64,000 nucleotides of DNA from Streptomyces sp. MMG1533 (GCF_001279775.1 NZ_LGDG01000216.1:1-64000); one strand, 5' to 3'. Positions 53,848 through 62,849 are shown, counted from the stretch's first letter. Notes: generated from the sequence alone by a model not told the origin. Numbers and translations: made by a program.

Positions 53848-54707
53848 CCGCCGTGCAGACCACCCCGCCGCCACGGCTGCCGATGCGGGACAAGACGGCG
53901 GCCCGGGACCGGGGCTGGGGCGGCGTCTCGCCGATGCTGACCCGGCTCGCCGCCGAGCGGGCCACGGGCGTCCTGGTCCGCGAGCGCGGCACGCTCCATC
54001 TCGCCGAGGGCCGAGTGGTGCACGCCGACAGCCCGGCCGCCCCCGGCCTCGACGTCCTGCTCACCGCCCGCGGCACCCTCGACGCCGACGCCTGGCGGCA
54101 GGCGCTGGCCGAGACCGGCGACCGGCACCGCGCCGGCCACCTCCTGGTCGACGGCGGGCACCTCGCCCAGGGCGTGCTGGAGCTGTGCCGGCTGACCGCG
54201 CTGTACGACGCCGCGTACTTCGCCCTCGCGCCCAGCAGCACGCCGGGCCGCTTCCGCTACGGCACCGAGGCCGGAGAGGATGCCGGGCCCGCGCCCACGT
54301 GCGGGTGCCCCATACCCGTGGCCGCCCTGGAGCGCGAGACCCTGCGCCGCCGGGACCTCCTGCACCGCATCTGGCCCGATCCGGCGACCGACGAGGCCCC
54401 GCTGACCCGGGCACACCGCGCCGTGCCCCCGGTTGCCACCTCCCGCCAGCGGGCCGTCCTCGCCGAACTGGACGACGTACGCACGGCGGCGGACATCGCG
54501 CGGGAACTGGGCCGCCCCGCGTTCCACACGCTCGTGGACGTACGGCGGCTGGCGGCGGCCGGCGTCGTGTCGCCCCGTCCACCGGCCCCCGTCGAAGCGC
54601 CCGACCCACCAAAAGCACCGGACCCGCTCGCAGGAATCCCGGCCGATGTCACCGACCCCCACGTCACGCTGCTGAAGAGGCTCAGGGATGCGCTGGAGGC
54701 CCTTTGA
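53844..54707 (+). CDS. DUF4388-like (PATAN-type) protein
   Basis: 287 residues from ATG 53844, overlapping the previous stop. The first half (LAAERATGVLVRERGTLHLAEG, VHADSP) has the layout of the DUF4388/PATAN fold used in bacterial polarity and signalling systems. A CGCP motif lies at about 145-150. The second half (TSRQRAVLAELDDVRTAADI, RELGRPAFHTLVDVRRL) looks like a winged-helix segment. Role unknown; coupled to Roadblock genes. Confidence 0.6.
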   Translation: MTAVQTTPPPRLPMRDKTAARDRGWGGVSPMLTRLAAERATGVLVRERGTLHLAEGRVVHADSPAAPGLDVLLTARGTLDADAWRQALAETGDRHRAGHLLVDGGHLAQGVLELCRLTALYDAAYFALAPSSTPGRFRYGTEAGEDAGPAPTCGCPIPVAALERETLRRRDLLHRIWPDPATDEAPLTRAHRAVPPVATSRQRAVLAELDDVRTAADIARELGRPAFHTLVDVRRLAAAGVVSPRPPAPVEAPDPPKAPDPLAGIPADVTDPHVTLLKRLRDALEAL

Positions 54708-54753
54708 GTGGCAGCGGCCACAACAACGGACCCGCGCCGAGAGGAGAAGCCTG

Positions 54754-55269
54754 ATGGCAGCGGAGGCCGACATCCTGGAGGAGTTGCGCCGGCTCAGAGC
54801 CCGCGTGCCCCAGCTCACCGGCGCCCTCGCGGCCGGCACCGACGGTCTCGTCCTCGCCCAGGACACCCCCGGCGTCGACCCGCAGAACGTGGCCGCGCTC
54901 ACCACGACCGCCCGCGGCCTCGCCGCCCAACTGGCCGACGCGACCGGCCAGGGGGACTTCCGCGAGCTGCTCGTACGCGGGGTGTACGGCTACGTGGCCA
55001 CGTACGCGGCGGGCCGAGGCGCCGTCCTGACCCTGCTCGCCCAGGACCGCGTCAACGTCGGCCGCCTGCACCTGGAGGGGCGGCGGGCGGGCGCCCGTAT
55101 CGGGGAGCTCGTCGACGCCGCGGCGGCACCCGAGACCGCCGCGGCCACCCCGGCCAAGCCCCCCGCGAAAGCCCCCGCCAAGACCACCACCGCCGCGCGG
55201 ACCAGAACCCCGCGCACACCACGCACCACCACCACGACCAGCAACGCCCGCACCACAACCGAAAGTTGA
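54754..55269 (+). CDS. Roadblock/LC7-type protein 2 with basic tail
   Basis: 171 residues from ATG 54754 with GAGGAG seven bases upstream. Residues 1-125 form a Roadblock-like fold (LTGALAAGTDGLVLAQDTPG, LLVRGVYGYVATYAAGRGAV). The tail from about 128 is Ala/Pro/Lys then Arg/Thr-rich and resembles a DNA- or polyanion-binding tail. No family for the tail was recognised. Confidence 0.7.
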   Translation: MAAEADILEELRRLRARVPQLTGALAAGTDGLVLAQDTPGVDPQNVAALTTTARGLAAQLADATGQGDFRELLVRGVYGYVATYAAGRGAVLTLLAQDRVNVGRLHLEGRRAGARIGELVDAAAAPETAAATPAKPPAKAPAKTTTAARTRTPRTPRTTTTTSNARTTTES

Positions 55270-55289
55270 AAGGAACCGAGGGAACAGTC

Positions 55290-55664
55290 ATGGCCAACAC
55301 CGAAACCACACTCAAAGAAGCACTCGCCTCCATCGAGGGCGCCACCGGCGTCGCGCTCGTCGACTACACCAGCGGCATGGCGCTGGGCACGATGGGCGGC
55401 AGCAAGAGCTTCGACCTCAATGTCGCCGCCGCCGGCAACACCGACGTGGTCCGCTCCAAGATGCGCACCATGGAGCACCTCGGGCTCAAGGGCCAGATCG
55501 AGGACATCCTGATCACGCTGTCCGACCAGTACCACCTGCTACGGCTGATCAGCGGCCGCGGCGGAAACGGTCTCTTCCTCTACCTGGTGCTGGACGCCAA
55601 GCGGGCCAACCTGGCGATGGCCCGCCACCAGCTGAAGAAGATCGAAGAGGACCTGGAGGTCTGA
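55290..55664 (+). CDS. Roadblock/LC7-type protein 3
   Basis: 124 residues, compact. ATGVALVDYTSGMALGTMGG, IEDILITLSDQYHLLRLISG and GLFLYLVLDAKRANLAMARH cover the whole domain. It is the canonical copy of the fold found at 53422. It is the last gene of the four-gene run, 9 bases from the convergent membrane-protein gene's end. Confidence 0.8.
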   Translation: MANTETTLKEALASIEGATGVALVDYTSGMALGTMGGSKSFDLNVAAAGNTDVVRSKMRTMEHLGLKGQIEDILITLSDQYHLLRLISGRGGNGLFLYLVLDAKRANLAMARHQLKKIEEDLEV

Positions 55665-55673
55665 GGAGTCCGG

Positions 55674-56276
55674 CTAGACGAGGGCCGCGGTGCGGCGGCG
55701 TGCTCCCCCCGGGGCCGCGTCGCCCGCCGCGATACCCGTGCTGCGGTAGGCCTTGACCGTCTTGCCGGCCGGACGGCCGCCGTTCGCGGCGAGCCAGTCG
55801 ACGCGCACCCACAGCAGCGCGTCCTCGGCCCGCTCGCGCCGTCCGAGCCAGGCGGCCTTCAGTCGCAGCCCGGTACCGCAGCCTGCGAGCAGCATGCCGC
55901 CCGCGGCGGGCACGGCGAACGCGCTGCCCAGCGCGGCGGCGAAGGCGAGCAGCAGCCACCAGCGGTGTCCCCGGCGCCAGTTGCGCGCACTCACCGCACG
56001 GTCCTGGAGCACGTCGTGCTTCCCGGCACGCACGGCCGAGCGCGCCAGCCCGACGAACCGCTTACGGCCGCGGCAGGCCACCACGGCCGCGGCGACGAGG
56101 AACAGGACCGCCCCGGCCATCACCCCGATCCGTCGGCCCGTGATGCCCGGCACCAGCACGCCGATGCCCGCCGCGACCACGCCGAGCCACCACATCGGCG
56201 CGGCTCCGGCCCGTACGACGACGGCCACCCGGGCCAGACCCTGACCTCCGCGACCTTCGCGAACTCCGCGTGACAC
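55674..56276 (-). CDS. Hypothetical membrane protein
   Basis: 200 residues with three or four hydrophobic segments (about 28-46, 50-67, 105-128), separated by Arg-rich loops (CRGRKRFVGLARSAVRAG). No family recognised. GTG 56276 is the likely start. It is convergent with the Roadblock cluster. Confidence 0.55.
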   Translation of the reverse strand: MSRGVREGRGGQGLARVAVVVRAGAAPMWWLGVVAAGIGVLVPGITGRRIGVMAGAVLFLVAAAVVACRGRKRFVGLARSAVRAGKHDVLQDRAVSARNWRRGHRWWLLLAFAAALGSAFAVPAAGGMLLAGCGTGLRLKAAWLGRRERAEDALLWVRVDWLAANGGRPAGKTVKAYRSTGIAAGDAAPGGARRRTAALV

Positions 56277-56411
56277 GATCCGCCTCCTCGTCGCTCAGCA
56301 CGTTTTCTGGTCGCGCAGATTAGCGAGCGAACGTGAGACGAGTCTTAGAGCACGCCCAAGTCATTTCCCGGAACCCGCCGAATCACTTCCTGGAACGCGC
56401 CGAGGTCACCG

Positions 56412-57362
56412 TCACTCGACGAACAGCCCCCGAGCCGCCGCCCTCGCGTCGAACTCCTCCAGCCGCGCCTGCGCGTCCGGCAGGTCGTCGCACATCGCCT
56501 CCAGCAGTACCCGGCCCAGGAGCATCGGCGCGCAGGCCGTGTCGAAGGCGAGGCCGGTGCCGACGGCGGCCGGCAGCAGCAGGTCGGACACCTTGGCGAC
56601 CGGCGCGAAGGCCGAGTCCGCGACGCTGACGACCGTCAGGCCCGCCTGCTTGGCGTACGCCAGGGTGTCCACGACCTCACGCGGGTGCCGGGGCAGCGCG
56701 AAGCACAGCAGCGTCGAGGCGCCCGCGCGCACGGCGGCGTCGATCCGGTCGTGGATCATCGTGCCGCCCTCGTCGAGCAGCCGTACGTCCGGGTGGACCT
56801 TGGCGGCGAAGTACGCGAAGCCGTACGCCTGCGAGGCCGCCGCGCGCAGCCCGAGCACGGGGAGCGGGCGGGAGGCCGCGAGGAGCCGGCCCGCCTTCTG
56901 CACGGGCCGCGGGTCGGCCAGCACCTCCGCGAGGTGCCGCAGGTTCTCGATCTCGGCCTCCACGGCCTGCTGGTACTCGTTGTACGACGCCGCGGCCGCC
57001 GTCTGTTCGGTGGGCGCGACCTCGCGCAGGTGCTTGCGCAGGGCGGGGTACCCGTCGAAGCCGAGGGCGACCGCGAAGCGGGTGACGGAGGGCTGGCTGA
57101 CTCCGGCCACTTCGGCCAGCTCCACGCTGGACAGGAACGGCACGTCGGCGGCCCGCCGCACCATGCTGTGCGCGATGCGCCGCTGGGTCGGCGTCAGCCG
57201 GTGCCCCTCGAACAGCGCCTGCAGCCGCGCGGCGGGGCTGTCCGGCACGGCCGCACTCCGGTCCGGCACCTCAGCGTTCCCGTCCGGCACACCAGCGTTC
57301 CCGTCCGGCACACCCGCGCCCCTCTCCGTGTCCACCGCACCCGTCTCCGTGTCCGCGCTCAT
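56412..57362 (-). CDS. RpiR/MurR-family transcriptional regulator
   Basis: 316 residues from ATG 57362. The first 40 residues are low-complexity (VPDGNAGVPDGNAEVPD). HTH region: LTPTQRRIAHSMVRRAADV, SSVELAEVAGVSQPSVTRFA. Then a SIS (sugar isomerase) domain, with VLGLRAAASQAYGFAYFAAK and LLCFALPRHPREVVDTLAYA. It probably senses a small ligand, and its 4-base overlap with the upstream lyase homologue suggests it controls that operon. Confidence 0.85.
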   Translation of the reverse strand: MSADTETGAVDTERGAGVPDGNAGVPDGNAEVPDRSAAVPDSPAARLQALFEGHRLTPTQRRIAHSMVRRAADVPFLSSVELAEVAGVSQPSVTRFAVALGFDGYPALRKHLREVAPTEQTAAAASYNEYQQAVEAEIENLRHLAEVLADPRPVQKAGRLLAASRPLPVLGLRAAASQAYGFAYFAAKVHPDVRLLDEGGTMIHDRIDAAVRAGASTLLCFALPRHPREVVDTLAYAKQAGLTVVSVADSAFAPVAKVSDLLLPAAVGTGLAFDTACAPMLLGRVLLEAMCDDLPDAQARLEEFDARAAARGLFVE

Positions 57363-58867
57363 GCCTCGCTCCCCCTCCAGATGTCCGTGAACCGGTCGAG
57401 CAGTGCGGCCGCCGCCGTCACGTCGTGCGTGAGCGGCCGGTCGGTCGGGTCCTCGTCGAGCACCGACTCGGCGAGCTCCTGCGCGCGGCCCACCGGAAGG
57501 TCCGGGTCGGGCCTCAGGTCGCGCTGGCGCAGCGCCCGTACGGCGGCGACGAGTTCGCAGCCGACGACGAGCCGGTACGCACCGCACGCGCGCAGGGTCT
57601 GACGTGCGGCGAGCGAGGCGAAGCTGGCCTGTTCCTCGACGCCTCGGGAGAGTACAGCGTGCCCGAGCGAGGCGGGCGCGGAGAAGGCCCGCAGGTCGCC
57701 GAGGGCGGCCCCGGCGGCGTACTCCAGGATCATCACGCCGGAGGAGGCGGGCTCCTGGTCGGCGAGGAAGGGCCGCAGCCTCGTGAACCCGGGCTCGTTC
57801 AGGGACGACAGCCGGGACGTCGACAGCCGCGCCACCTGCGTCATCGCCAGCCTGAAGTGGTCCAGGGCGAGGGCGAGTTGGGCCTGGTAGAAGCCGCCGT
57901 GGTGGTAGGCGGCCAGGTCCTCGGCGCAGATGAGGGGGTTCTCGGCGGCGGCGTTGATCTCTATCGCGAGGACCTCCTCCAGGGCGTCGGCGGCGTCGTG
58001 GGCCGGGCCGTGGATCTGGGGCAGGCAGCGGAAGCCGTACGGGTCCTGGATCCGGCCGAGCGGCGGGGTCGGCCGGTCGGCGGCGCCGATCAACTCCCGC
58101 ATCCGGCGGGCGACTTCGCTGGAGCCGCGGTGCGGGCGGGCGGCGTGCACGGGGGCGGCGTACGCCTCGTGCGAGCCGTCGACGGCCAGCAGGGAGAGGG
58201 CGCCGACGACCTGGGTGGCTTCCACCAGCCCGCGCAGTTCGTGCAGGGCGAGGGCGGCCTGGCCGAGGGTGAGGGCGTTGCTGCTGATGAAGGCCAGGGC
58301 GTCGTTGTTGTCGAGGGGCTGCGCCTCGGGGGCGCCCGCCCCTCGCCAGGGGTGCTCTCCGGCCAGTGCGAGGCCGGCCTGGGCGAGGGCGGCGATGTCC
58401 CCGGTGCCGACGGACCCGAACTCGTTCACCACGGGATACGCGCCGCTCTCCAGCGCCTCGCACAGGGCCGTGACGACGGTGGGCCTGAGGCCCGCGCCGC
58501 CGGCCAGCAGCTGGTTGGCGCGGACGGCGAGCATGGCGCGTACCTGCCGGGCCGGGAGCTCCTCGCCGATGGCACCGGCATGGCTGCGCAGGAGCCGCAG
58601 GCCGTGCTCGGCGGCGGCCTCGGTGGGAACGTCCTCGTTCCGGTTGGCGCCGACGCCGGTGGAGCGGCCGTAGACGCGTCCGGTCGCGGCGATCCGGCGG
58701 GCGGCGTCCCAGGATTCCTCGACGCGCCGCACCCCTTCGCTCCCCGGGACCGGCCGCGCGGCCCCGTCGGCGAGGCGCACGACGTCCTCGACGCCGAGCC
58801 CCACACCGTCGAGGACCACAAGAGCGGAGCCCGCAGCCCGCGGCATGTCCACGATCCGAGACGACAT
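57359..58867 (-). CDS. Aromatic amino acid ammonia-lyase homologue lacking the MIO triad
   Basis: 502 residues from ATG 58867 (GGAGG upstream; TTG 58876 is possible). HAL-family features: YGRSTGVGANRN, PLDNNDALAFISSNALTLGQ, IQDPYGFRCLPQIHG and AAAENPLICAE. At the place of the Ala-Ser-Gly triad (family GSVGASGD) the sequence is FGSVGTGDIAAL, one residue shorter and without ASG. So the MIO cofactor could form only from an unusual sequence, or not at all. It is coupled to the RpiR regulator and divergent from the betaine transporter. Confidence 0.85.
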   Translation of the reverse strand: MSSRIVDMPRAAGSALVVLDGVGLGVEDVVRLADGAARPVPGSEGVRRVEESWDAARRIAATGRVYGRSTGVGANRNEDVPTEAAAEHGLRLLRSHAGAIGEELPARQVRAMLAVRANQLLAGGAGLRPTVVTALCEALESGAYPVVNEFGSVGTGDIAALAQAGLALAGEHPWRGAGAPEAQPLDNNDALAFISSNALTLGQAALALHELRGLVEATQVVGALSLLAVDGSHEAYAAPVHAARPHRGSSEVARRMRELIGAADRPTPPLGRIQDPYGFRCLPQIHGPAHDAADALEEVLAIEINAAAENPLICAEDLAAYHHGGFYQAQLALALDHFRLAMTQVARLSTSRLSSLNEPGFTRLRPFLADQEPASSGVMILEYAAGAALGDLRAFSAPASLGHAVLSRGVEEQASFASLAARQTLRACGAYRLVVGCELVAAVRALRQRDLRPDPDLPVGRAQELAESVLDEDPTDRPLTHDVTAAAALLDRFTDIWRGSEA

Positions 58868-59008
58868 CAAGCCCAAAACCTCCTCAACACGGACACCTGG
58901 TCTTGCTTGCCGGTCATCCGTTACCTCGGATTAACACCCGGGCGTTGACAACCTATTCATCTACCGAGAACTCTGCATGACGTTATACAGCCGGGCAAGG
59001 GACAACTC
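58868..59008. promoter_or_regulatory. Divergent promoter region of lyase and ABC transporter
   Basis: TTGACA at 58945-58950 on the plus strand, with AACTCT 18 bases downstream (58969-58974), is a weak rightward promoter candidate. TTATACAG at 58983-58990 is another AT-rich hexamer. Leftward elements were not resolved. Confidence 0.35.
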
Positions 59009-60055
59009 ATGATCCAGTTCGATGCGGTCCACAAGCGCTTCCCCAACGGCACGACAGCAGTCCACGACCTCTCCCTCGACATGCCGGAAGGCGGCGTGAC
59101 CGTCCTCGTCGGATCCTCCGGTTGCGGCAAGACGACCACCCTGCGGATGATCAACCGAATGGTCGAGCCGACCTCCGGCACCATCCGCGTCGGCGGCAAG
59201 GACGTGACGCGGCAGGACGCCGCCGAACTGCGGCGCTCCATCGGGTACGTCATCCAGCAGTCGGGCCTCTTCCCGCACCGTACGGTGCTCGACAACATCG
59301 CGACCGTGCCACTGCTCCTCGGCCACGGCCGTCGCAGGGCACGGGCCCGGGCGGCCGAGCTCCTCGAAACCGTCGGCCTGACCGCCGAGGCCGGCCGCCG
59401 CTACCCGCACCAGCTCTCCGGCGGCCAGCAGCAGCGCGTCGGCGTGGCCCGCGCGCTCGCCGCCGACCCGCCCGTGCTGCTCATGGACGAGCCGTTCGGT
59501 GCGGTCGACCCGGTGGTACGCGCCCAGCTCCAGGACGAACTGCTGCGGCTCCAGAGGGAGTTGAGCAAGACCATCGTCTTCGTCACGCACGACATCGACG
59601 AGGCGGTACGGCTCGGCGACCGCATCGCGATCTTCCGCACCGGCGGTCACCTGGTGCAGTGCGCCTCCCCCGCCGAGCTCCTCGCCCGCCCGGCCGACGA
59701 CTTCGTCGCCGACTTCCTCGGCGCGGAGCGGGGCCTCAAACTGCTCTCGCTGAAGACCCTCGCGGACGTCCCGCAGGGCCCGGCCCCCGAGGACGGCACC
59801 TGGGCCCTCGTCCTCGACGCGGCGAACAAGCCGGTCCACTGGGCGTCGAAGGACGCCGAGATCCCCGTACGACCGCTCAAGGACGACGATTCGCTGCTCG
59901 CCGCGCTCAACGAGTCCGTCGCCTCCCCGGGCGGCCTGATCGCCCGCGTCGACGCCGACGGCGTCCTCACCGGCGTCTCGTCCCGCGACGACATCCACAC
60001 CCACGCGGGCCAGGCCCACACCGAGGCCCGCGCGCAGACGGGTGTGGCCGCATGA
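59009..60055 (+). CDS. Quaternary-amine ABC transporter ATPase (ProV/OpuCA-like)
   Basis: 348 residues. Walker A GSSGCGKTTTLRMINRM, Q-loop QQSGLFPHRT, signature LSGGQQQRVGVARAL, Walker B VLLMDEPFGAVDP, and H-loop VFVTHDIDEAVRLGD. The C-terminal 100 residues are CBS-like (VHWASKDAEIPVRPLKDDD, LIARVDADGVLTGV), a usual osmosensory feature of betaine importers. ATG 59009. It overlaps the first permease by ATGA. Confidence 0.92.
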   Translation: MIQFDAVHKRFPNGTTAVHDLSLDMPEGGVTVLVGSSGCGKTTTLRMINRMVEPTSGTIRVGGKDVTRQDAAELRRSIGYVIQQSGLFPHRTVLDNIATVPLLLGHGRRRARARAAELLETVGLTAEAGRRYPHQLSGGQQQRVGVARALAADPPVLLMDEPFGAVDPVVRAQLQDELLRLQRELSKTIVFVTHDIDEAVRLGDRIAIFRTGGHLVQCASPAELLARPADDFVADFLGAERGLKLLSLKTLADVPQGPAPEDGTWALVLDAANKPVHWASKDAEIPVRPLKDDDSLLAALNESVASPGGLIARVDADGVLTGVSSRDDIHTHAGQAHTEARAQTGVAA

Positions 60056-60693
60056 CCATCGACTGGTCGTGGATATCCGGCCACACCGACGACCTGACCA
60101 CCCTCACGGTCTCCCACCTCCAGGCGGCCCTGACCGCGGTCTTCTTCGGCCTGCTGATCAGTCTCCCCCTCGCGGTGATCGCCCACCGGGTCCGTCCGCT
60201 GCGCGGCTTCCTGCTCGCCGCGTCGAACGTCCTGTTCACGATCCCCTCGATCGCGATCTTCGTGCTGCTGCTGCCGGTCAGCGGCCTCACCCGCACCACG
60301 ACCGTGATCGGCCTGACCGTCTACACCCTGGTCGTCCTGCTCCGGAACACGGTCGAGGGCCTCGACTCGGTCCCCGCGAAGACGAAGGAGGCCGCGAAGG
60401 CGATGGGCACCCGCCCCCTGCGCACGCTCCTCACCGTCGAGTTCCCGCTCGCCCTCCCCGTGATCATGGCGGGTGTCCGGATCGCGACGGTCATGTCCAT
60501 CTCCCTGGTCTCCGTCGCGACCTACATCGGTGACGGCGGCCTCGGCCAGCTCTTCACCGACGGCTTCCAGCGCGACTACCCGACCCCGGTGATCGTGGGA
60601 GTGGTCCTCACCCTCCTCCTCGCCGTCGTCGCGGACGCGCTGCTGGTCGCCCTCCAGTACGTCCTCACCCCGTGGAAGAGGCGGCGAGCCTGA
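60052..60693 (+). CDS. ABC permease 1 (ProW-like)
   Basis: 213 residues, about five or six hydrophobic segments. The permease EAA loop is KTKEAAKAMGTRPLRTLLTV, followed by EFPLALPVIMAGVRIATVM and YIGDGGLGQLF, a ProW signature. It forms the transmembrane channel with permease 2. ATG 60052 overlaps the ATPase stop. Confidence 0.92.
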   Translation: MTIDWSWISGHTDDLTTLTVSHLQAALTAVFFGLLISLPLAVIAHRVRPLRGFLLAASNVLFTIPSIAIFVLLLPVSGLTRTTTVIGLTVYTLVVLLRNTVEGLDSVPAKTKEAAKAMGTRPLRTLLTVEFPLALPVIMAGVRIATVMSISLVSVATYIGDGGLGQLFTDGFQRDYPTPVIVGVVLTLLLAVVADALLVALQYVLTPWKRRRA

Positions 60694-60694
60694 G

Positions 60695-61408
60695 ATGTAC
60701 GAACTCTTCACGAACCTCGGCGGCTGGCTGACCAGCGGCGCCCAGTGGTCCGGCTCGGACGGCATCGCCCACCGCCTCGCCGAACACCTCCAGTACTCAC
60801 TCATCGCCACCCTCATCGCGACCGCCATCGGCCTCCCCCTGGGCCTGCTGATCGGCCACACCGGCAAGGGCGCGTTCCTCGCGATCAACCTCGCGTCGTT
60901 CGGCCGCGCCCTGCCGACCGTGGGCCTGGTCGTCCTGGTCTTCCTGGCCGGCGGCCTGTCCATGACTCCGGTCTACGTCTCCCTGGTCGCCCTCGCCGTC
61001 CCGGCGATCGTCACCAACACCTACGCCGGCATGACCGCCGTCGACCCGGACGTGAAGGACGCGGCGCGCGGGCAGGGCATGCGCGGCCACCAGGTCCTGT
61101 TCCAGGTGGAGTTGCCGCTCGCCCTCCCCCTGATCATGACGGGCCTGCGCCTGGCACTCATCCAGGTGGTGGCCACGGCCACGATCGCCGCCTACGTCTC
61201 CTTCGGCGGCCTGGGCCGCTACGTCTTCGACGGCCTCGCCCAGCGCGACCTCGTGCAGGTGCTCGGCGGCGCGGTGCTGGTGGCCGCGATGGCCGTCGTC
61301 CTGGACCTGGGCCTCGCCGTCCTCCAGCGCTACCTCTTCCTCCCCCACTCTCGGCTTCGCTCGAGCGGGGGGACCCCCATCCGCACCGCCAAGGGAACCC
61401 CCGAATGA
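60695..61408 (+). CDS. ABC permease 2 (ProW-like) with repeat-encoded tail
   Basis: 237 residues. EAA loop PDVKDAARGQGMRGHQVLFQ and VELPLALPLIMTGLRLALIQ, then YVSFGGLGRYVFDGLAQRD. The last 23 residues (LPHSRLRSSGGTPIRTAK) are encoded by the GC-rich palindrome at 61342-61380, not by permease sequence. ATG 60695 lies one base after the previous stop; the stop overlaps the next gene. Confidence 0.9.
   Translation: MYELFTNLGGWLTSGAQWSGSDGIAHRLAEHLQYSLIATLIATAIGLPLGLLIGHTGKGAFLAINLASFGRALPTVGLVVLVFLAGGLSMTPVYVSLVALAVPAIVTNTYAGMTAVDPDVKDAARGQGMRGHQVLFQVELPLALPLIMTGLRLALIQVVATATIAAYVSFGGLGRYVFDGLAQRDLVQVLGGAVLVAAMAVVLDLGLAVLQRYLFLPHSRLRSSGGTPIRTAKGTPE
61342..61380. repeat. Dispersed Streptomyces-type palindromic element inside a gene
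   Basis: A CCCCC run (61343-61347) pairs with GGGGG (61367-61371) around CTCTCGGCTTCGCTCGAG, with a further CCCCC after it. Such GC-rich palindromes with a CGGCTTCG core recur in Streptomyces intergenic DNA from memory. Here it forms the end of the permease 2 reading frame. Confidence 0.6.
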
Positions 61409-62343
61409 ATCGTCGTACGCTCCTCGGCGGCCTGTTCGCGGCCGCCTCCGTCCCCGCCCTCTCCGCCTGCGCGAGCGGCATCACCTCGCTCGACAGCCAG
61501 GGCACCACCTCCGGTGGCGGCGGCTCCAGCAAGGGCGGGGTCATCATCGGCACCGCCAACTTCACCGAGAACCAGGTGCTGGGATACCTCTACGCCGCGG
61601 TGCTCCAGGGCGCCGGCGTGAAGACCACCGTCCGCCCCAACCTCGGCACCCGGGAGATCCTCATCCCCGCCCTCAAGGGCGGCGACATCGACCTCCTCCC
61701 CGAGTACCAGGGCGCCCTCCTGCACTACCTCGCCCCGAAGGCGACGGCGACCGAGGAGGGCGAGATGCAGAACGCCCTCGCCATCGCCCTCCCCGCCGGC
61801 CTCCAGGTGCTGCCCTACGGCATGGCCGAGGACTCGGACGCCTTCGTCGTCACCCGGCAGACCGCGAAGAAGTACGGCCTGGCCTCCCTCGCCGACCTCA
61901 AGAAGCAGAACGGCAGGCTGGTCATCGGCGCCGCGCCCGAGGTGAAGACACGCCAGGTGGGCGTGGTGGGTCTGAAGGACGTGTACGGGGTGGAGTTCAA
62001 GGAGTTCAAGTCCCTCGACTCCTCCGGCCCGTTGGTCAAGGGCGCCCTGAAGAAGGGCGACGTGGACGTGGCGAACCTCTTCACCACCGACACCGACATC
62101 CAGGCCAACGACTGGGTGGTCCTGACCGACCCCGAGAACCTCGTCCCGGGCCAGCACGTCGTCCCCCTCATCGCCGACCGCAAGGCCGACTCCACCGTCC
62201 GCAAGGCCCTCGCCGAACTCGGCAACGTCCTGACCACGGAAGACCTCACCGAGCTCAACCGCCGGGTGGACAAGGACAAGAAGGATCCCAAGGACGTGGC
62301 GAACGCGTACGCCGAGCAGCACCGGCTGGCACAACGGGCCTGA
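61405..62343 (+). CDS. Quaternary-amine ABC substrate-binding lipoprotein
   Basis: 312 residues. Signal peptide with lipobox LSAC, Cys at about residue 22, then a Ser/Gly linker and the OpuAC-type domain: VIIGTANFTENQVLGYLYAAVLQ, LPEYQGALLHYL and DLTELNRRVDKDKKDPKDVA. It is anchored outside the membrane and delivers betaine- or choline-like ligands to the permeases. ATG 61405 overlaps the permease 2 stop. It completes an ATPase-permease-permease-binding protein operon. Confidence 0.92.
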   Translation: MNRRTLLGGLFAAASVPALSACASGITSLDSQGTTSGGGGSSKGGVIIGTANFTENQVLGYLYAAVLQGAGVKTTVRPNLGTREILIPALKGGDIDLLPEYQGALLHYLAPKATATEEGEMQNALAIALPAGLQVLPYGMAEDSDAFVVTRQTAKKYGLASLADLKKQNGRLVIGAAPEVKTRQVGVVGLKDVYGVEFKEFKSLDSSGPLVKGALKKGDVDVANLFTTDTDIQANDWVVLTDPENLVPGQHVVPLIADRKADSTVRKALAELGNVLTTEDLTELNRRVDKDKKDPKDVANAYAEQHRLAQRA

Positions 62344-62411
62344 GCACCCCCGTCCGAACAGGGGGGCTAACCCCAGTGCGACAGGCGTCCGGGCTCCTTA
62401 ACGTGGATCGC

Positions 62412-62849
62412 ATGACCGGAATGGACGCGCGGGACACGGAACTCAAGAAGGAACTCGACGCCACCCTGCAGGCGCGCAGGGAACTGGGCGTGGAGTACGA
62501 GTCCGCGCTGGTCGACTCGTTCCTGGAGAAGGTCGACCAGCGGATCGACGGCGCCGTGGAGCGCCGGTTGCGTCGGCAGATGGCCGAGCAGCAGATGGTG
62601 GTGGCCCGGGGCTCCCGGTCGCCGAAGCCGACCGACTCCTGGGGCGAGCGCTTCGGCTTCGGCATCGTCTCGCTGGTGCTGGCGATCCCGCTGTCCGCGA
62701 TCGGCGGCGGCGTCGCCCACCTGCCGGGGCTGCTCGTCGCCTGGATCGGCATCGTCGGGGTGAACGCCGTCCAGGTGGCCCGCAGCAACCCGGGCCTGTT
62801 CCGTGGCCGCAGGCGTGGGTCGTCCCAGGACAGCGACTGGGAGAACTGA
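62412..62849 (+). CDS. Membrane-associated hypothetical protein with coiled-coil head
   Basis: 145 residues from ATG 62412. Residues 5-65 are charged and helical (ELKKELDATLQARRELGVEYE, IDGAVERRLRRQMAEQQ), then two hydrophobic segments at about 84-125. Short basic tail. No family assigned. The ribosome site is weak; GTG 62403 is in frame. It stands alone after the ABC operon. Confidence 0.6.
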   Translation: MTGMDARDTELKKELDATLQARRELGVEYESALVDSFLEKVDQRIDGAVERRLRRQMAEQQMVVARGSRSPKPTDSWGERFGFGIVSLVLAIPLSAIGGGVAHLPGLLVAWIGIVGVNAVQVARSNPGLFRGRRRGSSQDSDWEN

